DNA from: Balneolaceae bacterium | Lineage (GTDB): Bacteria; Bacteroidota; Rhodothermia; Balneolales; Balneolaceae | Assembly (NCBI GenBank): GCA_007693745.1 | Contig: REDA01000039.1 | Span: forward strand, 214,866 to 278,865 | Direction of reading: 5' to 3' | Length of the DNA: 64,000 nucleotides | Shown: positions 54,045 to 63,969 of the stretch, one piece after another | How positions within the stretch are numbered: the stretch's first letter is position 1 | Layout of the letters: each line of letters begins with the position of its first letter | Translations under genes and position numbers: made by a program | Notes under the pieces: model-generated | What the model was told of the DNA's origin: nothing | What the model saw: the letters and a program-made list of their open reading frames with translations, nothing else | Database searches by the model: none

Positions 54045-54860
54045 ATGAAAAAACGTCCGCTCGAAATTGTTGTCCTCTCTGATATCCACCTGGGTACCGT
54101 TGGATGCAACGCTATTGAACTGTTGCAGTATCTCAATTCTATTGACCCTAAAATGATCATTCTGAATGGTGATTTTGTCGATATCTGGAATTTCAGAAAA
54201 TATTACTGGCCGGAGTCCCATATGATGATTCTGAGAACTCTTCTCACTATGATGACGAACGGGACCGATATCTACTACCTGACCGGCAATCATGATGAGG
54301 TTCTTCGGAAAATCTCGAGCCTGCAACTGGGTCCACTCTTTATCCGAGATAAAATGGTACTTGAGTTGAATGGGGAAAAGGTCTGGATTTTCCACGGAGA
54401 TATCTTTGATATCACCATGAAACACAGTAAGTGGATTGCAAAACTTGGAGGAAAGGGTTACGATATTTTGATCCTGATCAATAAGCTGATTAATTATTTT
54501 CTTTTAAAGGTTGGGCGGGAGAAAGTTTCACTTTCAAAAAGAATTAAGGACAGTGTCAAGAAAGCGGTTCGCTTCATCGACGATTTTGAAACTACTGCCA
54601 TGGAACTGGCTATCGATCAGGGGTATGATTACGTGATCTGCGGCCACATACATCAGCCAAAAATCCGGGGCTATGAAAATGAAAAAGGATCTGTGATCTA
54701 CATGAATTCCGGCGACTGGATCGAAAATCTCACCTCTTTGGAATATGATGGTGAACAGTGGAATATGTACAAATATCAGGAACTTGATTTTACACCCTCA
54801 CAAAGGATTGAACATCTGATCCGCAAAAATAAAATTCAATCTGAGGTTTATATCCGATGA
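54045..54860 (+). CDS. LpxH-like metallophosphoesterase
   Basis: 271 residues. Complete calcineurin-type motif set: SDIHLG, NGDFVDIW, GNHDE, HGDIFD and GHIHQPKIR. The closest recognised activity is UDP-2,3-diacylglucosamine hydrolysis (LpxH, lipid A synthesis), but the members in this group are often unassigned. A central ~45-residue helical insertion (LINKLINYFLLKVGREK ...) is present as in LpxH, where it forms the lipid-binding cap. Its stop overlaps the glycosyltransferase start by 4 nt (ATGA), so they form an operon. Confidence 0.88.
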   Translation: MKKRPLEIVVLSDIHLGTVGCNAIELLQYLNSIDPKMIILNGDFVDIWNFRKYYWPESHMMILRTLLTMMTNGTDIYYLTGNHDEVLRKISSLQLGPLFIRDKMVLELNGEKVWIFHGDIFDITMKHSKWIAKLGGKGYDILILINKLINYFLLKVGREKVSLSKRIKDSVKKAVRFIDDFETTAMELAIDQGYDYVICGHIHQPKIRGYENEKGSVIYMNSGDWIENLTSLEYDGEQWNMYKYQELDFTPSQRIEHLIRKNKIQSEVYIR

Positions 54861-55891
54861 AAATATTGTACGGCATCCAGGGAACCGGCCACGGTCATAT
54901 CAGCAGAGCCCGCGAAATAGTACCTGTACTTTCTGAAAAATCGGATGTAACTCTGCTCATCAGCGGATATAACTGTCATTTGGAACTCGAGGGATATGAA
55001 GTGATTAAAAAGAGAGGAATCAGTCTTGCCTACGATGACAGCGGAGGAGTCTCCTATCTTAATACCGTTGCTCAGATTCAACCTCTCCGGTTTTTTAAGG
55101 ATCTGGAGAGCATTGATATGGATTCCTTTGATCTGATCATATCTGATTATGAGCCACTAAGCGCCTGGGCTGCCCGCTTCAAAAGAAAACCCTCCGTAGC
55201 ATTGAGCCATCAGGCTGCTTTTTTATCAGCTGCCAGCCCGAGACCGGAAAAGAAATCCCGTTTCGCCGAACAGATCCTTCGGAACTTTGCTCCCTGCAAC
55301 CACTCAGTCGGTTTCCATTTTCGCCGCTATGATTCTTTTATCCAGCCACCTGTTGTTCGGCGCGAAGTTCTCGGTTTAACCCTGGCGGATCATGGCCATG
55401 TTACTGTCTATCTTCCTGCATTTGATCCTTCATACTTGTCACAACTTTTTAAACAGTTCCCCGACAGAAACTGGCATATTTTTTCACCGTTGTGTACAAC
55501 GCCATTTACAGAAGATAACGTAGAAGTCTGGCCGGTTGGAAACCGTGCATTTCTGAAAAGTATGTCTGAGAGTAACGGAATTATCACAGGAGCAGGATTT
55601 GAAACCTGTGCAGAAGCGATGTTCCTTGGGAAGAAGCTCCTTGTTATGCCCATACGAAATCAGTACGAGCAGTACTGCAATGCTGCTGCTCTCAGCAAAA
55701 TCGGCATCGATGTAATCTGGAACCCACCGGATCGTCTTACGGAGCAGATCCGGTTCTGGATCGATCATTCCGAACCGGTATCCCTGCCCGAAATTGCGGA
55801 TATCGATCAAATTACAAACGAATTACTGCTTGAGGTGAAAGAATCAAAATCCTTTTACATGACCAACCTCTATCCTTCCAAAGCCTCCTGA
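54857..55891 (+). CDS. MJ1255/VC2487-type glycosyltransferase-like protein
   Basis: 344 residues with a GT-B-like fold: IQGTGHGHISRA at the N-terminal nucleotide loop, ISDYEPLSAWAARF, and in the C-terminal half GIITGAGFETCAEAMFLGKKLLVMPI, the UDP-sugar binding region. Family TIGR00661 members are uncharacterised. Together with the LpxH-like enzyme, a role in envelope glycolipid assembly is likely but not certain. Confidence 0.85.
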   Translation: MKILYGIQGTGHGHISRAREIVPVLSEKSDVTLLISGYNCHLELEGYEVIKKRGISLAYDDSGGVSYLNTVAQIQPLRFFKDLESIDMDSFDLIISDYEPLSAWAARFKRKPSVALSHQAAFLSAASPRPEKKSRFAEQILRNFAPCNHSVGFHFRRYDSFIQPPVVRREVLGLTLADHGHVTVYLPAFDPSYLSQLFKQFPDRNWHIFSPLCTTPFTEDNVEVWPVGNRAFLKSMSESNGIITGAGFETCAEAMFLGKKLLVMPIRNQYEQYCNAAALSKIGIDVIWNPPDRLTEQIRFWIDHSEPVSLPEIADIDQITNELLLEVKESKSFYMTNLYPSKAS

Positions 55892-55950
55892 GAGTACTCT
55901 CATTTTCGTTTACTGCATTTCAGAATCCAACTCTTGAAAAACAGAGTCAA

Positions 55951-55980
55951 AAAAAAGCAGGCTTCAAAGCCTGCTTTTTT
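55951..55980. terminator. Bidirectional rho-independent terminator
   Basis: AAAAAAGCAGGC (55951-55962) / GCCTGCTTTTTT (55969-55980), perfect 12-bp stem with 6-nt loop TTCAAA; A and T runs make it work on both strands, between the glycosyltransferase and the convergent M16 gene. Confidence 0.9.
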
Positions 55981-55998
55981 GTTGAATACTTCATTCTG

Positions 55999-58074
55999 TC
56001 ATTCCACAGTGTGGGACGAAACCGTACTGGCCGCCACTTCAGTACCATCCGCGCGGTCAACGGTTCTGTAGGCCATACGCACACCCTCCGACTCCGTCCA
56101 ATCGTAGTAATAGGATGTCACAAGCATATCAGCCCCCGTCTGCGGATTCATCTCCTCATAGCTCGACATAACCGGCAAACCGGATTCCATGTCGATGAAA
56201 AAGGTCACTTCATATTCCGGTATATAGACTTTGGCTGTGAGTATCTCATCAACCTCTTCCTCACCCAGGTAGAAGGCTTCCAGCTCAGAAGCGTTGAGTG
56301 CGATATTGAGGTAATGCCTCTGCAGTGAAGAGCGAAGCGCATCATTCAACTGCGGCACAGGTTGTTCCGCTCCACCCATAATCACCTTCGCACTGCCGTT
56401 TTCATAAAGTATTGTCTGTGAGCCCATGGGAGTGTTGATCACCTGTTTCAGGTATCCGGGAAATCTCATCTCCGACTCCGTATCGAAGGTCATTCCACCC
56501 TGTGCTGCAGTTCCAGTCATCATCACTGTGGTAAACTCCAGATCACCAATCAGCTCACCAGCCATCCTGCCGATCCATTCTGAACCCGCGGCCAGATCTC
56601 CCGCCATCTCACCGGCATCTGCTCTTGCCGGACGGGGAATGGTGATATCAATCAGATTCACTTCCCCAAACTCCTCCAGCTGATCGCCAATCAGATCACT
56701 GTTGCCAACAACAAGAATCTGCACCTCATCCGGACGCAGATACTCTCTGGCTACGCGTTGAATATCTTCCGGTGTTACTCTCCGAACCTCTTCAACATAC
56801 TGCTCAAATGCGTCGAGCGGCAACCCAAGATAGGTGTTATTCAGCTGCTCGAACAGCGCGCTGCTTCTGTTCTCATTTCTGAACACAAGGCTGTTGAGAA
56901 AGCGCTCGCGCGTATCATTCAGCTCCTGCTCTGATACAGGCTCATTCTGCAGGCGTCTCACCTCATGGAGTGTTGCATGGATGGCTCTTGCTGTATTTTC
57001 AGAAGCGGTACTTAACCCCATAAAAAACTGACCGCGATAGAGCACATTACTACCGTAGTTTCCACCTACACTATAGGCAAGTCCCTGACGGGAGCGCACC
57101 TCCTGCAACAATCTCCCGGAAAACCCACCGCTTAGAATCTGATTCATCACCTGCAAAGCCGCATAATCCGGATTGTCGCGGAATCCGCCAATATGGCCAA
57201 TCCTGATAATGCTCTGATTCATTTCAGGACGATCTACAAAACTGATGCCAGAACTGAACTCATTGGGTATTTCAGGAAAGTTAAATTCATTGCCACTCCC
57301 CCGGGGAATTTCATTGAAGGCGCGCTGGAGCGTTCTGCGCATATCCCTTGCATTGAAATCACCGGTCACAGCAACCATTAGGTTGCCGGTAACCATCGCC
57401 TGTCGGTGAAACTCCCGGAGATCCTCCAGTTCAATTGCATCCAGATGGTGATATTCCAGAGTCCGGTTGAAAACGGTCTGATTACCATAGATCAGATTAG
57501 CAAACTCCCTGGCTGCAATCGATGTTGGGTTATCGTTTCGCCGGGCAATGGAACTTCTCCACTGCGTGACAGCCAGATCCAACTTATCCTCCGGGAAAGC
57601 AGGCTGAGTGAGCAACTCAATGAAAAGAGGCAACATCTCATCAAAATCCTCTTTCAGCAGATTCATGCTGGCTGTGCCGGAAGTCAGGCCAAACCCCGTT
57701 TCCATAGATACGGCTCTGTTTTCCAGAATTTGATTGAATTCATCTGCCGCTACGTTCACCGTTCCACCACTTCTCATCACTTCACCGGCGATAGCCTGAA
57801 GTCCTGTTTTTTCTTCCGGAACAAGCCATGAACCGGCTTTGATTCGAACACTCATACTGATGAGTGGCAACTCTTTATCTTCAAGAAGGAAAAATTCGAT
57901 ACCCCTGTGGGTAAACCGCTCTACATTGGGAACCTGGATGGGATTCAGTTCCGGGAACTGAATCAGTTCGGGCCGTTCCGGGCGCTCACTTTGAGCATGT
58001 GTTGCAGAGATTGAAGAGAAGAAAAGTACAATCCCGATCAGCGTTACAGAAAAAATTTTATTTAGATTCTTCAT
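55999..58074 (-). CDS. Inactive-type M16 peptidase subunit with C-terminal LolA-like extension
   Basis: 691 residues, signal peptide (MKNLNKIFSVTLIGIVLFFSSISATHAQ). Residues 50-480 are two M16 domains, but the zinc motif HxxEH is absent (GLQAIAGEVMRSGG stands at the position), so it is a non-catalytic partner; it keeps RQGLAYSVGGNYGS, the Arg-Tyr substrate-holding pair of these partners. The last ~180 residues (from ELIGDLEFTTVMMTGTA) form an additional beta-rich domain resembling outer-membrane lipoprotein-sorting (LolA-like) modules. It is 14 nt downstream of the active M16 gene, with which it surely pairs. Confidence 0.88.
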   Translation of the reverse strand: MKNLNKIFSVTLIGIVLFFSSISATHAQSERPERPELIQFPELNPIQVPNVERFTHRGIEFFLLEDKELPLISMSVRIKAGSWLVPEEKTGLQAIAGEVMRSGGTVNVAADEFNQILENRAVSMETGFGLTSGTASMNLLKEDFDEMLPLFIELLTQPAFPEDKLDLAVTQWRSSIARRNDNPTSIAAREFANLIYGNQTVFNRTLEYHHLDAIELEDLREFHRQAMVTGNLMVAVTGDFNARDMRRTLQRAFNEIPRGSGNEFNFPEIPNEFSSGISFVDRPEMNQSIIRIGHIGGFRDNPDYAALQVMNQILSGGFSGRLLQEVRSRQGLAYSVGGNYGSNVLYRGQFFMGLSTASENTARAIHATLHEVRRLQNEPVSEQELNDTRERFLNSLVFRNENRSSALFEQLNNTYLGLPLDAFEQYVEEVRRVTPEDIQRVAREYLRPDEVQILVVGNSDLIGDQLEEFGEVNLIDITIPRPARADAGEMAGDLAAGSEWIGRMAGELIGDLEFTTVMMTGTAAQGGMTFDTESEMRFPGYLKQVINTPMGSQTILYENGSAKVIMGGAEQPVPQLNDALRSSLQRHYLNIALNASELEAFYLGEEEVDEILTAKVYIPEYEVTFFIDMESGLPVMSSYEEMNPQTGADMLVTSYYYDWTESEGVRMAYRTVDRADGTEVAASTVSSHTVE

Positions 58075-58088
58075 ATTGAGTACTTTTT

Positions 58089-59606
58089 TTAATCAAGGGA
58101 TGCGGTTTGTTCCTGTTCAGTCACAATTCTTCCGACAGTGCGTGAGCGCTGCACCAGATAGTGCTGAGCAACCCGCTGAATGTCCTCTGTGGTTACTTCA
58201 CCAAGCCTGTCCAGATCTGTAAAGAGAGTTCTCCAGTCACCCCTCTGATTATGTGCCTGTGCAAAACTCAACGCCAGGTTCAGATTCGATCTGAGCCCGC
58301 GAACGGTATTTGCCCTGGCCTGAGTCACAACTCGATCCAGCTCTTCCTGCGTCACTCCTTCCTCCTGAATCCGTACAATCTCCTCATAAATCCGGCTTTC
58401 CAGTTCATCCAGATCCACCCCCTGATTAGGCACGCCCAGAATCAGAAAGAGTCCCGGAAATCTTGAGCCGGGATAACCGTTGATCCCCTGCAGCTGCAGT
58501 GCGAGCTGCTCTTCTACTACCAGGCTTCGGTACATCCGGGAGGTACGGCCGCTAAAAAGGATATTGGACAGCATGCTCAGCGCCTGAAAATCTTCATGGT
58601 TCTCGGCTACCCCTTTGTAACCAATCATCAGAATCGGCTGACTCTGATCCACAATATCAAAACGGCGTTCACCTCGCTGCTCCGGTTCCACTACAGTCAA
58701 CTCCGGTGAATCAGGACGGGCAGGCCAGTGGCCAAAATAGAGTTCGGCAAGACGCCGCATTTCAACAGGATCCACATCTCCTGATATGGCAATAGCCAGA
58801 TTCTGGGGAATGTAATAGGTCTCATAAAAATGAATGGTATCCTCAATATTCACTGCATCGATATCCGATGGCCAGCCAACCGGAGGATTTTTGTAGGTGT
58901 GGGCAGAAAAGGCAACGGAGTTAAACTCCTCTATCAGCCTGCCGATTGGATTGTTGTCAGTACGATCGCGCCGCTCTTCCCAGATTACATCTTTCTCGAC
59001 ATAGAATTCACGCATCACCGGATTGGTAAAACGGTCTGCCTCCATCCAGAACCAGAGTTCGGCCTTATTTTGTGGTAAACTATAGAAAAAGCCGGTCTCA
59101 TCAGTAGAAACAAATGCATTCATCCCCACCGCTCCTTCTCTGTCCACGATCTCGGAAAACTCATTGTTAACAACAAATTCCTGAGATTGTTGCTGCAGGC
59201 GCTCAAACTCAGCCCAGAGTTCACTCAGTTTCTCCTCATCGGGATGCAGGCTGGTTCGCTCTCGATGCCACGCCTGATAGGCCCGGTCCATCGCCATAAT
59301 CACAGGGTATTCCTCTTCAAAATTGGTAGTCCCGATGGTCTGTGATCCTTTAAAGGCCATATGTTCAAAAATATGCGTAATGCCTGTTTTGCCTACAGGC
59401 TCATCTGCTGAACCGACATTCACATGTGTTACAAAAGATGCAACCGGGGCCACATCCCTCTGTATGATGATAAAGTGAAGTCCGTTATCGAGAGTAAACT
59501 CTGTTACATTCTGCTCAAACTGCTCCAGATTCTGCGCGAAAGGAACAGTCGGGAGAAAAAGAAGTAAAACGGCGGCTGCCAAAAGCTGTCTTACGCTGTT
59601 TTTCAT
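58089..59606 (-). CDS. Active-type M16 zinc peptidase
   Basis: 505 residues with signal peptide (LLAAAVLLLFLPTVPFA). The catalytic motif H78-IF-E81-H82 (THIFEHMAFKG) is intact, with the third ligand Glu in KAELWFWMEADRF. A second M16 domain lacks the motif, as expected. It cleaves peptides in the periplasm, together with the inactive subunit encoded 14 nt downstream. Family: pitrilysin/insulinase-like (M16B). Confidence 0.93.
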   Translation of the reverse strand: MKNSVRQLLAAAVLLLFLPTVPFAQNLEQFEQNVTEFTLDNGLHFIIIQRDVAPVASFVTHVNVGSADEPVGKTGITHIFEHMAFKGSQTIGTTNFEEEYPVIMAMDRAYQAWHRERTSLHPDEEKLSELWAEFERLQQQSQEFVVNNEFSEIVDREGAVGMNAFVSTDETGFFYSLPQNKAELWFWMEADRFTNPVMREFYVEKDVIWEERRDRTDNNPIGRLIEEFNSVAFSAHTYKNPPVGWPSDIDAVNIEDTIHFYETYYIPQNLAIAISGDVDPVEMRRLAELYFGHWPARPDSPELTVVEPEQRGERRFDIVDQSQPILMIGYKGVAENHEDFQALSMLSNILFSGRTSRMYRSLVVEEQLALQLQGINGYPGSRFPGLFLILGVPNQGVDLDELESRIYEEIVRIQEEGVTQEELDRVVTQARANTVRGLRSNLNLALSFAQAHNQRGDWRTLFTDLDRLGEVTTEDIQRVAQHYLVQRSRTVGRIVTEQEQTASLD

Positions 59607-59941
59607 GATCTGTGATTTAGTTTAATATTGATTTTTAATAGCTTGAGTCAGGTGAAGATGAAAAAAGTTATCAAAAAAAAACAACAGATTTCATGAAAAC
59701 CTGACAAAAAATTGAGTGCTGGCATGACATACGATCTTCCCTGCTGTTTGTTGCAGCATCCCATCAGTTAATTCCGATTCCGGGAAAAATCATGTTAGCC
59801 ATCAGCAGTTCCCCCGCGGCGACACGACATCAGCGGTTTGCAGGGACAAGTACCTCCATAACAGCAAGAACCACTTCAATAGAATTCCTTACAAAAAATT
59901 GTACTGAAGATTTTTATTCTGCCTGCAGCCGGCCAACTCTC
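59607..59941. other. Intergenic region without recognised gene
   Basis: 335 nt between the M16 gene and the Usp gene, both on the minus strand. Holds a weak hairpin TGCTG-7 nt-CAGCA at 59742-59758; no T run. A small plus-strand open frame around 59792 is judged to be non-coding. Confidence 0.5.
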
Positions 59942-60922
59942 TTATTTGATAAAATCCTCTTCTTCCGGACGGATCGTGATTACCGGCTTCTTCACGTACT
60001 GAGCCACTTTTTCGGCCGTAGAGCCCAAAATGAGATGTGCAAACCCGCTGTGCCCATGCGTGGCCATAATCACCAGATCGGCCTTGTCTGAAGCGTATGA
60101 TTCGATTTCATAGTGGGCCGAAATTCCCTTTTCAATCTTTGTGAACAGGTTCACAGACCGGGATGTATTCCCCTCAGAAAAGATCACTTCATCTTCAAAA
60201 ACAATCCCGGTCCTGTTGATGTGTATGGGATCCAGTCCGCGCTTGTCGAGAAATGAGTTTATTTTCTCAATAATACCCTCATACACCGATACTATTTCTC
60301 CCTTTTCGGGACTTCGGGGAATCTCCTCAGAAATTCCTCCGTAAAGTTCAATGACATGAAAGAGTGTCAGATCGGCTTTGAATGCATCAGCAACGGCCAC
60401 AGCGAGTGGGAAAGCGGCCAGTGACAGTTCTGAGGCGTCGGTCGACATCACCACGTTTTTGATGCTGTTCTTATCAAAACGGCTATCGACACTGAAGACC
60501 GGTATTTTTGACTTCCTGATCACCTTTTCCGTTGTTCCGCCTCTCACAAACCTGGTTTCATCTTTCCCCTTAGCTCCCATTACTATCATGTCATAGCCGT
60601 TCTTTCTGGCCAGGTCCACGATTTTCTCTGACGGCCTTCGCTCTACTTTCACAATCGCCTCACCCCTGTTGATCTCCTTGAGATACTGAGACATCGCTTT
60701 TTTCAGTTTTGCGTCTGTCTCTTCAATAATTTTTGGATAGATATCCTTGTTCATATCAAGAGGAACACCCAGTTTCTTGATGCTTTCATTGAAATATTTC
60801 AAGGTTGGAATAATATGGACAAAATCAATCACCCCGCCAAAGGTGCCGGCAAGATTCTGAGCTGCTGCATAGGCAACCTCACTTCCCTTTGAAAAGTCAG
60901 TAGCCACCAATATTTTCTTCAT
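59942..60922 (-). CDS. Tandem universal stress protein (UspA)
   Basis: 326 residues, two Usp domains. The first starts KKILVATDFSKGSEVAYAAA and has MGAKGKDETRFVRGGTTEKVI; the second has NVVMSTDASELSLAAFPLA and ATHGHSGFAHLILGSTAEKVA (G-x2-G-x9-G-S ATP-binding type in the latter). Stress protein. ATG at 60922 is preferred, as it starts MKKILVATD exactly. The 347-nt region upstream holds no other gene. Confidence 0.93.
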   Translation of the reverse strand: MKKILVATDFSKGSEVAYAAAQNLAGTFGGVIDFVHIIPTLKYFNESIKKLGVPLDMNKDIYPKIIEETDAKLKKAMSQYLKEINRGEAIVKVERRPSEKIVDLARKNGYDMIVMGAKGKDETRFVRGGTTEKVIRKSKIPVFSVDSRFDKNSIKNVVMSTDASELSLAAFPLAVAVADAFKADLTLFHVIELYGGISEEIPRSPEKGEIVSVYEGIIEKINSFLDKRGLDPIHINRTGIVFEDEVIFSEGNTSRSVNLFTKIEKGISAHYEIESYASDKADLVIMATHGHSGFAHLILGSTAEKVAQYVKKPVITIRPEEEDFIK

Positions 60923-61269
60923 CTGTATCATAATCAAACCCCAATTTTTTATCGTTTATTCCTCTTTCTGTTTTGGTAATCCTGCCCTGCACTCATAGTG
61001 TCTGTCTCTGCAGATGTAGTACTGCGTATCAGGGGGCTGTTTAAAACTGTTCTTTTGCCCAATATCTTCGTTACTGCAGCTTTAAACTCCTCACGTATGG
61101 TAAACAGGCTGTGGTTTTAAAGTTGCTTCCGCCTTGATCCTGTGCAAAACTCCTGGTTTTTCAAAGCCCATCATTCATCTCTCATACAGGTACTCATCCG
61201 AAAAACGCTCCCGATTATATGGGATTATCGCTTACTGTAAAATACAAATTAGCGCTGAATATTGTTTAT
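60923..61269. other. Intergenic region without recognised gene
   Basis: 347 nt between Usp-2 and the PopT gene, both minus strand; should contain the Usp promoter, but no TAnnTTTG pair, hairpin terminator or RNA gene was recognised. Confidence 0.5.
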
Positions 61270-62451
61270 TTAATCCTTTTCCGGCTCTTCAGGCTTTCGC
61301 CGGTGCACAGCCCTGCCGCGTAAAAACATAATCAGAAAAATCAGAAGCAATCCGGCCGAAATCCCCGCAAATCCGCCACGTTTGTCAATACTGCCGCCCA
61401 ATCTTTCACTACCCCATGGGAAAAACGGCGTATTGGAAATTAACTTTCTGGAGACGCGTTCAATCTCCACCTCCACCGGTTCTCCTGTTACGGGATCTGT
61501 TTCAACAAAGCCTGAGATACGGTAGTGCTGAGGGCCGGCTGTTGGTTCACTCTGATTCAGAAGCTGCGCCGCCAGCGGATGGTCAGCCGGCAAAACTTCT
61601 GCGGAGCGTACACTTTCAGCAAATTCCCTCTCCTGAAAGGGCCAGATCACATAGAGTGATCCGATCAAAAAACCAATCAGTACTACAATCGTAGCCGAGT
61701 GAAAATTCTTAAGAAGCCAGGAGAGAATTCGTGAAAAAACAATAATTCCGGTCACGGCGCCCAGCAAAAAAGGAATCAGCTGAAGAAAAGCAGAAACCGT
61801 TTCAGACCCGCCAAGTTCGCTTAGAAGAGTAAGAATGTAGTCATATTTTTGAAAAATCAGCAGGATATAGGACCCTGAGATTCCGGGCAAAATCATCGCG
61901 GAGATAGACACAGATCCCGCCAGGAAAACAAACCAGAAGGTCTCGGGTGTTTCTGAGGGGACAAGTGTCACAACCCAGTATCCAAAAGAGGCCCCAGCTG
62001 CAAGCCCAAGCGAATACTTCCAGTTTCGGTCTCGTGAGTCAATTTCCGCGATCAGCAAGCCGATTGAACCCAGAATAAGACCAAAAAAAACACCGTAAAC
62101 GATCTCAGGATGGGTAAACATGTACACCTGAAGGGGTACAACCCGTGTGAAAAAGATGACCGCCAACGCCATGCCTGTTGCTAAAAAAAGAATAAACTTC
62201 CAATGCAGTGTTTGAAAAAAACCGGCAGGTTCAAGCCGAAGAACAGATTTCACAGCTTCCAGGTTTAAGCTCTTTATTGCGAAGATCAGCCGGTCGTATA
62301 TTCCGGTAATCAATGCCATGGTACCGCCGCTCACACCCGGTACAATGTCGGCCGAGCCCATTAAAAAGCCTTTAAAAATCATAAGCGGAGCTTCCCTCCA
62401 CCGGGTCAGGTCATACGTTTCAATAAATGGTTTTGATCGCTTTTCTTTCAC
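61270..62451 (-). CDS. DUF368 (PopT) polyprenyl-phosphate transporter
   Basis: 393 residues, ~10 membrane helices in two halves, each with the motif PGxSGG/S: PGVSGGT (38-44) and PGISGSY (189-195). DUF368 proteins (PopT) recycle undecaprenyl phosphate across the inner membrane. Between the last two helices (273-360) a hydrophilic extramembrane insertion of ~85 residues is seen (from QEREFAESVR to GSERLGGSIDK), longer than I expect for the family. The start is GTG at 62451; no earlier ATG fits. Confidence 0.9.
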   Translation of the reverse strand: MKEKRSKPFIETYDLTRWREAPLMIFKGFLMGSADIVPGVSGGTMALITGIYDRLIFAIKSLNLEAVKSVLRLEPAGFFQTLHWKFILFLATGMALAVIFFTRVVPLQVYMFTHPEIVYGVFFGLILGSIGLLIAEIDSRDRNWKYSLGLAAGASFGYWVVTLVPSETPETFWFVFLAGSVSISAMILPGISGSYILLIFQKYDYILTLLSELGGSETVSAFLQLIPFLLGAVTGIIVFSRILSWLLKNFHSATIVVLIGFLIGSLYVIWPFQEREFAESVRSAEVLPADHPLAAQLLNQSEPTAGPQHYRISGFVETDPVTGEPVEVEIERVSRKLISNTPFFPWGSERLGGSIDKRGGFAGISAGLLLIFLIMFLRGRAVHRRKPEEPEKD

Positions 62452-62595
62452 GAAATACTCTGATTTTGCAATGTTGTTTATTTAGGGCAACTCTTCGCCG
62501 GTGTTTTCAGGTTGATTCATGAAGATCATCATCAGCCTGCTTAACCGGTTTCCTGCTGCCGGTTCGCTTTTCATAGAAGGTACTGGTCAAACTCT

Positions 62596-63846
62596 TTAAA
62601 GGTCAACATGTACAGTGTCCGGATCTGACTCCGCATCATGATGATACCATTTCATGGCTTTTCTGAAGGAATATACGGCGATCAGGCTGCAAATTAGAAT
62701 GATTGTGAGCATCGATTTTGCAATCGCATCCTCACCACTCCAAACGGAATCTGTGAGCCATCCCGCAAGTGGCGGACCCACTCCAAATCCCGCAATACTG
62801 ATCACGAACAGATAGAGGCCGCCTGCAAGAGCCCTTTCACTGCTTTTTACAAAATACTGAAGCAGGGCGGCTCCCACTCCATTGTAAGAGGATGAAATCA
62901 AGACCCCGATCCCCATACACCAGAAAGCCATTTGAGGCTGGGATGACAGTAGTCCGGTTATGTAAAACGGAAGACCTCCCAGTGCTGCGAATGTGCCTGC
63001 ATAAAACCGGCGTGAGGGATTCTTCCTGGCCAGCAGATCCGCTGCTCTGCCCGACAGCACCACGGTAAGAGCGACACCGAACATAAAGAAGCCGAATTTG
63101 GCGATATATTCCGGACTCTGATGCAGATCTGAAAACAGATTCCCGATAAAGCCGAGGATGGTATAGCCCGTGCAGGCCAGGGCTGCAAAACCGGTGAGAT
63201 GCCACTGAACAGCCCGCTTGCGGGTAATCCGCCTGAGAGTTTGAAACAGATTCGATTCCGGCATCTTCCATTTACCAAGCCTGGACGGCTCTTTGAGTAT
63301 CTGCCATGCGATTGGTGCCAGTACCAGCCCAGGGATGCCGGCTGCTATCATTGCCACTCTCCAGTCGTAATAAATCGCCAGGGTTCCGCCTCCCAGAAAT
63401 GAGAGACCAATCCCGATAAAGATACCACTTGCGTAAACTGAAAAAACCGTAGCCCTCTGCCCGGGAGAATAGGCATCAGCCAGATAGGAGTAGACTGCCG
63501 GACTCAGCATGGCCTGACTCAGACCCACAAACAGGCGGGCTGTTACGAGAAAAGTAAATGAGGCGGCAAAACCGCTCAGAACAGTCATAAGACTCCAGAT
63601 GAAGAGGCCGCCGCAGATCATCATTTTTCGGGATATACGATCTGCAAGCCGCCCCATCGGGATTCCGGAGAGTGCATAGACAAATGAAAAAGCCGGTCCG
63701 TAAAGAAGGCCGATCTGAACATTAGAAAGCTGAAGTGAGTCCCGGATCGCTACACCCAATACAGCTACAATCTGCCTGTCCACAAAACTGAGAATGTAGA
63801 TCAGCAGCAGCAGAATCAGAGTTCCATAGGTCAGCTTTTTATGCAT
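62596..63846 (-). CDS. MFS transporter (spinster-like)
   Basis: 416 residues, 12 helices. The first helix shows YILSFVDRQIVAVL, as in Spinster/OPA-type MFS carriers, and GRLADRISRKMM is the MFS loop-2/3 motif; the second half repeats it as GRAADLLARKNPSRR. Substrate unknown (sphingolipid-, sugar- or organic-acid-like substrates are known). Probably its own transcript, as 154 nt separate it from the window end. Confidence 0.88.
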   Translation of the reverse strand: MHKKLTYGTLILLLLIYILSFVDRQIVAVLGVAIRDSLQLSNVQIGLLYGPAFSFVYALSGIPMGRLADRISRKMMICGGLFIWSLMTVLSGFAASFTFLVTARLFVGLSQAMLSPAVYSYLADAYSPGQRATVFSVYASGIFIGIGLSFLGGGTLAIYYDWRVAMIAAGIPGLVLAPIAWQILKEPSRLGKWKMPESNLFQTLRRITRKRAVQWHLTGFAALACTGYTILGFIGNLFSDLHQSPEYIAKFGFFMFGVALTVVLSGRAADLLARKNPSRRFYAGTFAALGGLPFYITGLLSSQPQMAFWCMGIGVLISSSYNGVGAALLQYFVKSSERALAGGLYLFVISIAGFGVGPPLAGWLTDSVWSGEDAIAKSMLTIILICSLIAVYSFRKAMKWYHHDAESDPDTVHVDL

Positions 63847-63969
63847 GGTTCGTAATTTTCAAATTCAACTCACTCTCAGATATGATATTCTTTGGGGGCT
63901 TTTATTGATCAAAGAGAGTGGAATAGACTGGTTCTCTTTTTTTTGTGTATGTGGGTATGTTTTTTTAAG

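Noticed and set aside
59792..60091. 99-codon plus-strand open frame beside the second Usp gene
   Set aside because: Half of it is antisense to Usp; no signal, domain or ribosome site.
62543..62564. AACCGG-10 nt-CCGGTT hairpin between the MFS and PopT genes
   Set aside because: Six-bp stem without a T run on the minus strand; insufficient for a terminator call.
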